Made by a program: the position numbers and the translations under genes. DNA of 64,000 bases, taken from NCBI GenBank assembly GCA_965153355.1, contig OZ231126.1:103416001-103480000 (forward strand), in the 5' to 3' direction. Positions 55,620 to 64,000 of the stretch are shown one piece after another. The DNA is from Flaccisagitta enflata. Lineage: Eukaryota > Chaetognatha > Sagittoidea > Aphragmophora. The first letter of the stretch is position 1. The number at the start of each line of letters is the position of its first letter. Under the pieces are notes generated by a model. That model ran no database searches, was not told where the DNA came from, and worked only from the letters and a program-made list of their open reading frames with translations.

Positions 55620-56100
55620 CAAATGATGACATTTTTGACAGACATTTTCTGAGAAAATTTGAAACTAACAGTAATAACTATCAATTCATTTTTCATAAAG
55701 ATTCCAAAACTGGTCTCAGAATTTGGATTATCCGTGTTTTTATTTTTGATCTCTCATGAGGTCAGATTGGGGTCACTCGTGACCTTTGACCCCAATTTTG
55801 ACCCACTTAAAATGAGAAATGAAAAAAAAGAAGAGAACTTTCTTTTACTACTTTTTTGAAAAGAATCCAAATCTGCAATCAGATTTTGATTTTGACAACT
55901 TTGAAATTTTGACCCCTGTGGGGGATCATACCTTGAACCCCTGACCTTTGACCCCCTTGGTCTTACACTTCCCGAACTTTTTTTGACAAAACAAACATAT
56001 AGCATTGAAGCTTATGGACAGTTCTTGAGAATGGTATAACGGAGAAGTGCCAACTGTAAGAAAAACCTTCATAGTCAGTGGCCTACTTCTTGGCTAGAAG
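55620..56100 (-). repeat. Dispersed repeat with DR1 sites, copy B
   Basis: Reverse-complement copy of 50,420-50,870. Both DR1 sites are conserved (TGACCTTTGACCC at 55,780-55,792 and 55,942-55,954). Confidence 0.75.
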
Positions 56101-56274
56101 TTTTGGAGCTACAAAGGTTTACTATTTGCCATTTCAATTTAAAGACGGTGTAGATGATAGAATCAGAGCTCAGGGGCTGTTTAGATCACTTTACAGATAT
56201 CAATCATCATGTTTAGAAACTGAGAAATGTCGTTTTATAATCTGTGTGTTGGCGTGAAAAACGCTTTATATATA

Positions 56275-56413
56275 CTATAAATCCATACCGTCAGATGTTC
56301 CCTTGCTGAATGCTGCTTTAATTGTCTTAGCCTTGGGCACGACACGCTTTTTCCCATCGCCTCCTTTGGATTCTTTATTGTCTCCGTTTGCTTTGTATTT
56401 AAAAAAACGCAGT
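56275..56413 (-). CDS. Possible exon of a minus-strand host gene
   Basis: A pyrimidine-rich acceptor (TTTTACCCTCTAG) at about 56,414 precedes a Lys/Gly-rich frame that ends either at TAG 56,275 or at a donor-like GGTATGG. The phase does not join directly to the exon at 57.4 kb, so a missing exon would be needed. Function unknown. Confidence 0.3.
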
Positions 56414-56920
56414 CTAGAGGGTAAAAGAAAATCGCATGTGTTATTTAGTAAGATTGCCATCTTGGCCATAACACCCCTCTCAAAATGAAACGATTTAGGA
56501 AAGTGATCAAAATCGAGAATAACAATGCTTTGAGAGGGTTGAAATTTTACACAGAGATAGCTAAAGCATAGTATTTTTGCAAACCGAGGCCAAGTAGAGC
56601 AATCGCATTAGTCTGTGGTTATGGTTATGTGCTACGTGCTATGTGAAAAGGGGGTGGGAAAATTTTACTGATTTTCAGAGTCACTTTTTGCCCATCCGGC
56701 AGATTAATCATTAATTGCAAAAATATTCATTCTCGAGAGAATGTACAGTAGATGTCGTCTATACTAGGAAATACGGAGTCCTCATATCCTTATTACCATC
56801 TATGCAAATGAAATGAAACTGTGTATGTATAATGCTTATGTCCTGTAGGGTTGATGATGGGGCATGGCAGCTCTGTGGATTAAAATTTCTTTTGGATATA
56901 CTGAATCAAATTCGCTTGAT

Positions 56921-57030
56921 GGGATTAGCTGCCAGAAGTAGTCTAGTGGTTAACTCACTTGATTTTTGAAATCAGGTTTATCTGATCAGTTTATTTATTC
57001 AAGAGTTCTAGGTTTGAATCCCTGGCTGGT
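56921..57030 (+). repeat. tRNA-derived SINE head with long variable region
   Basis: A box (AGTCTAGTGGTTAA, about 56,939-56,952) and B box (GGTTTGAATCC, 57,011-57,021) are 70 bases apart, compatible with a class II tRNA (Ser/Leu type) origin or an insertion. Confidence 0.55.
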
Positions 57031-57418
57031 TTTGTAATTTAGGCAAATAGATAAAGTTGAAATTATGCGAAAAAAGTGATTGATCTTAATATTTTACGAT
57101 AACAGTTTTTTTCCGAAGGTAAGCCGCAGGGTCTATACATTACACCAACAAAATATCAGCCTCCTCACTAAAATAGTACTCAGGTTATGAGCTCCCCCAT
57201 ATTTCCAAGACTAGACGACATCTACTGTAAGTGGGAAGGAAACTGCCCTTTCCGAGTTTTTATACAATTTTTAAGCGGCAGTGACGCATTGGAAATAAGG
57301 AACAGCTCCACTAAGTGAATGAATCTCTTCATGGATCAGTTGAATTCACTAGTCAGTTTAGAACTTCTATCAGGCTTATTGATATTACACATCATTGGTT
57401 GCTTAACTTAAAACTTAC

Positions 57419-57520
57419 TGGATCTAAGTCCCCATCGTCGTTGTCGCCGAGATCGTCAGGACGCAATTTTACTCTTGGCTTCGGAGGGCGTTGACTTTGG
57501 CGTGTGCCAGTTTGAGACAT
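57419..57520 (-). CDS. Possible first coding exon of a host gene
   Basis: ATG at 57,520 starts a 34-codon frame that ends in phase 0 at CCA|GTAAGT, a strong splice donor. The peptide is basic then acidic (DDLGDNDDGDLDP). The downstream exon was not found with certainty. Confidence 0.35.
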
Positions 57521-57904
57521 CACTTTTTAGTTTTTTTTTCAACTAGATAAGATTCACTTGCTACCAATTTCAGGTCACTCAACACATGTTTCTTTTCTTT
57601 TACTCAGTTTTTGTTTTTGTTTTATTGTTTTTGTTTTATTGTCGTTTTTATGATGCAAATGTTTCAAATAAGATAACACTGCAAAAGATAAATGAAAAAC
57701 AAAAGTAAAAACAGCACAAAATTGCAATAATATCCAGGGAAATCTACAAATCTAGACCAAGCAGAATTTTGTGGCTTGATTCATTTTGAAATGACCTTGG
57801 TTTAAAGTCTACTTTTCTACTCTCCAATTTGACGCAAATGGCTAAACAATTCAGATCATGAACATGATTTGTTTGGCAATTCATTGTTTGATCGATGGAT
57901 TTTA

Positions 57905-58240
57905 TTATTTTTTAGTCGCATACACGCGACTGTACAACCCGTTTGTCGGTCCGTCCGTCTGTCTGTCCGTCAGTTCGTTGCTTCATTCCTCGGTCCGTCC
58001 ATCGGTCCGTCCGTCACATTTCTACTTCTTTATTATACTTGAAGTCATTCTAAGATATCGTAAGTCAAGTTATTCTAAATCATTCTAAGTCATTCTCAAT
58101 CATTTAAAGTTCTTTTAAGTCAGTCAGATCAAATAGGTCAAAGTAGTCATTTCAGTCATTTTATGTCCTTTTAAGTCATTCAAAGTTGTCTTAAGTCATT
58201 TTAAGTCATCTTGAGTCAATAAGATTTATCTTAGGTTATC
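57905..58240 (+). mobile_element. Hairpin-(GTCY)n element with AAGTCATNTT repeats
   Basis: T-run, hairpin at 57,914-57,931 (AGTCGCA TACA CGCGACT, one mismatch), TGTACAACCC, then GTCGGTCCGTCCGTCTGTCCG, then degenerate AAGTCATTCT units from about 58,040 to 58,235. Confidence 0.7.
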
Positions 58241-59260
58241 TATGTCCCGCACGCAACACAAGTTAAGATGAAGATTAATGACGCACCAATGAGGGAGTCT
58301 GAGACAAAGACAAAAGACAAACGTTTGTCATGAAGTTGTTTTTTTCACACAAGGCTTTCTGTCCGGTTTCTTTTTAATTCATTTTAAAAGAATCTACTGA
58401 TAACAAGTGTCTTATGAGAATTACCAACCGATACCGTGATCAGGTTTATTTCAAATCAAATCAGTAACCGGAGGTGTTTCTTGTGAAGACAACAAACACA
58501 TTTTTTTTTCGATGATTGCATTCACAGGGTAAACACCATCAGTAATGCTGAGCCGCCAGTAAATTCCTCAATTTTTTAGTTCTCAAATTTTGCCGCTTTT
58601 CTGTATTGGGTTCCTATTTTCAGCAATCTTACGAGATTTTTCAATGAAAACCTGCTCATGAACTTGAACCTTTCCTGAACCAATGATAAGATATAAAGCG
58701 GACAACTGGGTACCATGTTTAGCCACTTTTGCTGACATCATTTTCAAGAAATGGTGGTAGTAGTATAGTTAGATACAAGTTAAGCGTTCTAAAAAGAAAA
58801 GTGTAAATAATCAAGTTACATAATTGTGTTTCATGTTTCGAGCAGATAAACCGATAAGGAGCACCTGATCATTGTATTACTGAAAAAGATGAAGATAAAC
58901 ACCTGTTATATCTTTCGTTCAAATAGAAAGTATATTTTCTTCAAAATGTTGGACTCTAATCATTAATTACGTTAAGTGAAATAAAACGTGAAAGTAGACT
59001 TAAATTTTCAACTTCGACACAATTTGTCTGTGATTTTCCTTTTACGTGTTCTTTTTGTTAAGACATTTTCTCATTTTCAATCTTCTCATCTTAACTTTTA
59101 CTAAATCTTTCTTTACGCTCAATTTTCTTTATCTGAATCTGAAATCATCCGGGTCTCTGTTTGGTTATAATGTATAATGTTTTCTCTCTCTCACTTTCTT
59201 CTCTTTCAATTTCAAATTGAATCGTTTTGTTGCTTATTTCGAATTTTTCATTTTTTCTGT
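58241..59260. other. No gene seen
   Basis: AT-rich sequence. It may hold the promoter and 5' UTR of the gene at 59.4 kb. Nothing else is supported. Confidence 0.4.
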
Positions 59261-59261
59261 C

Positions 59262-59315
59262 GATTGTTTGGTCGGTAGGTCCATCTGTCCGTCCGTCCGT
59301 TTGTCGGTCAATCTT
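59262..59315 (+). repeat. (GTCY)n tract
   Basis: GGTCGGTAGGTCCATCTGTCCGTCC-type repeats without a preserved hairpin, probably an eroded family member in the leader of the next gene. Confidence 0.5.
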
Positions 59316-59418
59316 GCTCCTAATTATTGGTCTACCTCAATTGGATTGTCTTTTTTTCTGGACTTTTTAATGATCTTTTATCTTTTTCGGAATTTTTTCT
59401 ATTAAGCTTGTAAGCAAA

Positions 59419-60135
59419 ATGGAACCGCCAGCAAGTGCAGTTGCAATTTCAACTTCAACTGCAACTGCAACTGCAACTGCGACAGCATCCGCTTTCAGTA
59501 GCATGGCGCAGTTTGCACATAGCGTTATGACCTACCCATGTTACGTTGAAATCAAACGGTGTAAGGTCATTGACGGAGACGGCCTTCGATACCTGGCGTG
59601 GGAAAAACGCATGGAAAATCGCCGTTTGGTCAAGAAGGCCCTCAAAAAAATGCGGCCTAAAGAAAGGAAGAAAAATTTTAAACTGGCCTTAGACGCGATA
59701 GTAATCGTCAAACGTAATTACCACCTTGACGTGAGTTCTCGTCTTATCCGCGCAAAAAAGGATCAATCATGGAAGAAGAAAGTGGCGGAAAATCAGCGCA
59801 AGTTGGGGGTGCCCATAAATCCGAAATTTAGGAATAACGGGATCTATTCCTACTTCTTCGCTCGCAGTTTGGGACCGCGCAAAATGCCCGACCAGAAATT
59901 GGATGTTCTTCAAGGAGTCTACGGGTCTGCGTGCGATACCTGGGGTGACGCCGTAAGAAGACATCAAGAGGATACCGCCGTCTTACGGAAGCTCAAGAAG
60001 AAGGCCGCGTTTGGATATCGAATCGATTCCTGGAAGAGGATTCGATTTGAAGGGGCGCCTCACCAGGAATTTGTGGGGTATTTGGACGACCCTTTACGAT
60101 TTGTGCGTGTTCTCGAGCAAGAAAAAAAAAAGTGA
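59419..60135 (+). CDS. Unknown 238-residue basic protein
   Basis: ATG at 59,419 has A at -3 and G at +4 and is preceded 14 bases upstream by a T-rich tract ending in AG. The product starts with an Ala/Thr/Ser repeat and continues as a Lys/Arg-rich, mostly helical protein with several Trp and Tyr residues and a Lys-rich C-terminus. No hydrophobic span, no zinc motif. The intact frame and good start context argue for a real gene. High basicity suggests nucleic-acid binding; the function is unknown. Confidence 0.55.
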   Translation: MEPPASAVAISTSTATATATATASAFSSMAQFAHSVMTYPCYVEIKRCKVIDGDGLRYLAWEKRMENRRLVKKALKKMRPKERKKNFKLALDAIVIVKRNYHLDVSSRLIRAKKDQSWKKKVAENQRKLGVPINPKFRNNGIYSYFFARSLGPRKMPDQKLDVLQGVYGSACDTWGDAVRRHQEDTAVLRKLKKKAAFGYRIDSWKRIRFEGAPHQEFVGYLDDPLRFVRVLEQEKKK

Positions 60136-60336
60136 TGTCGGTGCCGTGCTGTGCCTTGCTGTCCCGTCCCGTGTTGTGTCGCGCCGCGTGTATTGCGTGT
60201 TTGACTAGAGTTTTTGTTTGTGTAGTGCAATAATTAATGTGACTCAAGGAGACCTATTTTGTCGATTTTGGATTAATTTTCATCATTTTCTTTCTCTTTT
60301 CTTATTTTCGAGATCAAAAAACAAAAGCCGGGCAGC

Positions 60337-61239
60337 ATGCTTTCCATTAAAAAATTTCCTGCCTACGTCAATGGCCAAAAAAACCCTACTAAGATGAGTT
60401 TTGTCGTGCTTCAACGAAATGATAGTATCGAAAAAGCTGTGCAAGAATACATCGCGAAAGGAGAGACCAAAGTGAGCCTTAAAAAGGTCACTAAAATAAA
60501 AAAAAACGTTTTAAGCCAACGATTACTCCTGGAACTTCGCTTGTTTTTGAAGGAGGTGCTGACGCGAATGTGAATCGACTTCAAAGCAGATTCAATGCTT
60601 TGAAGGAAGAAACGGACGCGTTTCTCCGGTCCGATCCTCCTACCTTTGATGATCCGATGCTCGAGTCCGATCCTCCGACCATCAAGACCGAGCCTGATTT
60701 CGAGCCTTATGCGATTCCCTCTAACTTTCCAACGTCATTCGAAATTGTGGCGCCAGATGTGATTCCTTCTACCTGGCCAACGTCATTCCAAATTGGGGCG
60801 CCAGAAATGTCGAAGTTGGTCGATGGTGCTTCCTCTTCTCGTTCGTTTGTGTTTCATCCAAGTAAAACGTCCAAAAGCGAATCGCCGCCTGATCCCAGTT
60901 TAAAACCATCCTCCATTCCTGATCCTTCACCTTCGTTGGTGTCCGACGTTCCGCTTCGTCATGACAAGCCTGAATGCTCGAATTCGCTATCGCAAGAGGC
61001 ATCTAACATGCCCGACGTCAAGATCGATTTAGATAAACTGCCCGAAACCAGTCAACCAGTCAACCAGTCAACCAGTCAATCAGTCAACCAGTCAACTCAA
61101 AATCTTGTACAAACAGCGCTTGCATCTGCCAGATGAATTGTTTTGCAGTATGTCCATGTATTTGGCCAACACGAGCGACAATGCTAATACTACGGCTGCA
61201 ACCTCGCAAGTGGATTCGTCGGTTATATCTAGTTCATAA
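60337..61239 (+). CDS. Unknown protein, basic N-terminus and Pro/Ser/Asp-rich tail (frameshifts)
   Basis: ATG at 60,337 follows a strong pyrimidine tract with AG. The first frame (to 60,573) is basic; an overlapping frame (about 60,500-61,136) is open through the same A9 run near 60,500. It encodes an acidic, Pro/Ser-rich region with a duplicated IPSxxPTSFxIxAP unit (near 60,710-60,805) and a QSTSQSVNQ repeat. A third frame (about 61,070-61,239) continues past another shift to TAA 61,239. The simplest reading is one protein of about 290 residues disrupted by indels in homopolymers. A transcription-factor-like layout (basic head, acidic Pro-rich tail) is possible but unproven. Confidence 0.5.
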
Positions 61240-61429
61240 ATACATTAACACTTGGAAATAAGCATGAGCTTTAAAAAGATATTGCTTTTTTTACAGAATG
61301 AATAATAATTTAAATGAAAAAAATGTGGAATAAAGTCTTTAAATAAAATCAATTTAACTGTTTTTCTGTTGAAAAAAATATCTTTTTAAAGTTGATGTTT
61401 TTTTAAGTGTTGATATATTTATGAACTAG

Positions 61430-61780
61430 ATGGTAACAGCGTCAACGAGTTCAACGACCTCGAATGTATCGCCCTCGAGCCTATTGTCCGCGAATTTCCC
61501 GCCCACGAATGCCTCGCCTTCGACGTCCTCGCATATGTTGATTTTGTGTGGGGAAATGAATCCGAAAGTGCAAAATACTTCTTTATCAAAAGCGCGTGTC
61601 AAAATCGTTAAGAGCGACAACGATGAATTAATACAAGAATATGAATGCGACACCTGCAATAAAAGATTCCCTCATCATTCCGATTGGAAAGCTCACGCGC
61701 GTCGTGAGCATATTCTCATCGAAATGCGCGATCGAGTGAAGTACGATTTCTTCACCGTTGTTCAGCGACTAAAGCGTTAA
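61430..61780 (+). CDS. C2H2 zinc-finger protein, 116 residues
   Basis: ATG at 61,430 to TAA at 61,780. The N-terminal half is Ser/Thr/Pro-rich. One canonical C2H2 finger follows: CDTC, 12 residues, H, four residues, H, at about residues 73-94. The C-terminus is helical and basic. A single finger limits DNA-binding specificity, so it may act as a protein-interaction module or dimer. It shares the single-finger feature with the minus-strand gene at 11.8-12.6 kb, but the sequences outside the finger differ. Confidence 0.6.
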   Translation: MVTASTSSTTSNVSPSSLLSANFPPTNASPSTSSHMLILCGEMNPKVQNTSLSKARVKIVKSDNDELIQEYECDTCNKRFPHHSDWKAHARREHILIEMRDRVKYDFFTVVQRLKR

Positions 61781-61822
61781 TCTTTTCTTTGTTTGTGAGA
61801 TGAGGGAATCTTTTCATGCAGG

Positions 61823-61925
<103 letters not shown>

Positions 61926-62286
61926 CAAAGAGGAAACTGCGTAATTTGTTTAACTTTTTAAACGTGTGTAACTCTTGAAACTAGTGTAACTAGTCAAATT
62001 GTGTTCGTGCCTTCGACATTTTAATTTTCGATTGTGAAAAAGTAAAAGAAAACCTCTTATTCAGAGAGAAAAAGAAACCGTGATATAATAAATCAAAGAA
62101 AATAAGCGAGTGCGAAAAAAAAATGAATTATACAAAAAGCGTAACAAAAAAAATACACTCTTGGATTATTACCCTGGAATATATCAAAACACTAGCATGG
62201 ATTACTACTCTGGATTACATCGAAACACTAGCAGGGTAAGTTCATGACAATTTTACTATCTTCTTCTCCTTTTTCATCTCCTTTTT

Positions 62287-63340
62287 TAGATGCGTCCTTG
62301 CATCTCTATAAGAGGGTTCGTCCGTCCGTCCGTGACCCATACCTCAAAAATCCCGCGTATCCATCTCCAATCACTCACCAACCACCCATGATCATTTTTA
62401 GATGCGTCCTCGCATCTCTATAAGAGGGTTCGTCCGTCCGTCCGTGACCCATACCTCAAAAATCCCGCGTATCCATCTCCAATCACTCACCAACCACCCC
62501 TGATCATTTTTAGATGCGTCCTCGCATCTCTATAAGAGGGTTCGTCCGTCCGTCTGTCCGTGACCCATACCTCAAAAATCCCGCGTATCCATCTCCAATC
62601 ACTCACCAACCACCCCTGATCATTTTTAGATGCGTCCTCGCATCTCTATAAGAGGGTTCGTCCGTCCGTCTGTCCGTGACCCATACCTCAAAAATCCCGC
62701 GTATCCATCTCCAATCACTCACCAACCACCCCTGATCATTTTTAGATGCGTCCTCGCATCTCTATAAGAGGGTTCGTCCGTCCGTCTGTCCGTGACCCAT
62801 ACCTCAAAAATCCCGCGTATCCATCTCCAATCACTCACCAACCACCCCTGATCATTTTTAGATGCGTCCTCGCATCTCTATAAGAGGGTTCGTCCGTCCG
62901 TCTGTCCGTGACCCATACCTCAAAAATCCCGCGTATCCATCTCCAATCACTCACCAACCACCCCTGATCATTTTTAGATGCGTCCTCGCATCTCTATAAG
63001 AGGGTTCGTCCGTCCGTCTGTCCGTGACCCATACCTCAAAAATCCCGCATATCCATCTCCAATCACTCACCAACCACCCCTGATCATTTTTAGATGCGTC
63101 CTCGCATCTCTATAAGAGGGTTCGTCCGTCCGTCTGTCCGTGACCCATACCTCAAAAATCCCGCATATCCATCTCCAATCACTCACCAACCACCCCTGAT
63201 CATTTTTAGATGCGTCCTCGCATCTCTATAAGAGGGTTCGTCCGTCCCGTCCGTGACCCATACCTCAAAAATCCCGCGTATCCATCTCCAATCACTCACC
63301 AACCACCCCTGATCATTTTTAGATGCGTCCTCGCATCTCT
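62287..63340 (+). repeat. 112-116 bp tandem array of hairpin-(GTCY)n units
   Basis: Units begin at 62,288, 62,400, 62,512, 62,628, 62,744, 62,860, 62,976, 63,092, 63,208 and 63,321 (the last truncated). Each has the hairpin AGATGCGTCCTCGCATCT (7-base arms, 4-base loop; the first copy has CTTG), CTATAAGAGGG, a GTCC/GTCT tract and a unique 65-base body. The 112 and 116 lengths differ by one GTCT unit. Near-identity indicates recent amplification. Confidence 0.9.

Positions 63341-64000
<660 letters not shown>

Noticed and set aside
62287-63340. CRISPR-like array of repeats and spacers
   Set aside because: All parts of each unit are repeated, there are no variable spacers, and the context is an animal genome; it is a tandem satellite.

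Overview
The window looks like an AT-rich, repeat-dense animal genome, most likely an invertebrate. Signs are short GT-AG introns, a 5'-truncated non-LTR retrotransposon, tRNA-derived SINE heads, pogo/Tigger-like and fold-back MITEs, very long simple-sequence tracts, and dispersed hairpin plus (GTCY)n repeats of the kind known from Helentron-associated elements. I cannot name the species. Nothing supports a bacterial origin. Most short reading frames here are translations of microsatellites.

Layout. 1-11.8 kb: degenerate AT repeats, large (GTAT/GTAA)n blocks, two SINE heads and one 0.78 kb inverted-repeat element; no convincing gene. 11.8-12.6 kb (-): a Q/N-rich, single C2H2-finger, coiled-coil protein. 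13.2-21.6 kb (+): retroelement 1 (Ty3/Gypsy-like; Gag with Q and RGG tracts, PR, RT, RNase H, IN), followed tail-to-tail by a small membrane-protein gene. 23.5-24.2 kb (-): a three-exon gene for a small type I membrane protein, reconstructed from splice sites. 25.1-30.0 kb (-): a compact, decayed gene block with a Polinton/adintovirus-type integrase, an A32-like packaging ATPase, a small basic protein, a nuclear-looking protein and several small unknown proteins, two of them joined by ATGA stop-start overlaps. 30.1-34.9 kb: tandem arrays, two pogo-like MITEs, and huge (TC)n, (GT)n and (AG)n tracts. 35.1-45.5 kb (-): retroelement 2, unusually long, with about 1,100 codons upstream of Gag, a zinc-rich module at the Gag N-terminus, then PR, RT, RNase H and IN. 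46-59 kb: hairpin-(GTCY)n elements, (GAAA)n tracts, a LINE, MITEs, a SINE and a few possible exons of a minus-strand gene. 59.4-61.8 kb (+): three small genes, the last a C2H2 protein. 62.3-63.3 kb: a 112-116 bp tandem array whose unit is the hairpin-(GTCY)n module; then an (AG)n tract to the end.

How it fits together. The coding content is mainly mobile: two LTR-type retroelements, one LINE and one relic of a large virus-like DNA transposon. Many open frames are interrupted by single-base shifts at homopolymers and by isolated in-frame stops, so each copy is either young and decaying or affected by homopolymer errors in the assembly. The most unusual signals are the hairpin family with compensatory stem changes, the Polinton-like block, and the architecture of retroelement 2.
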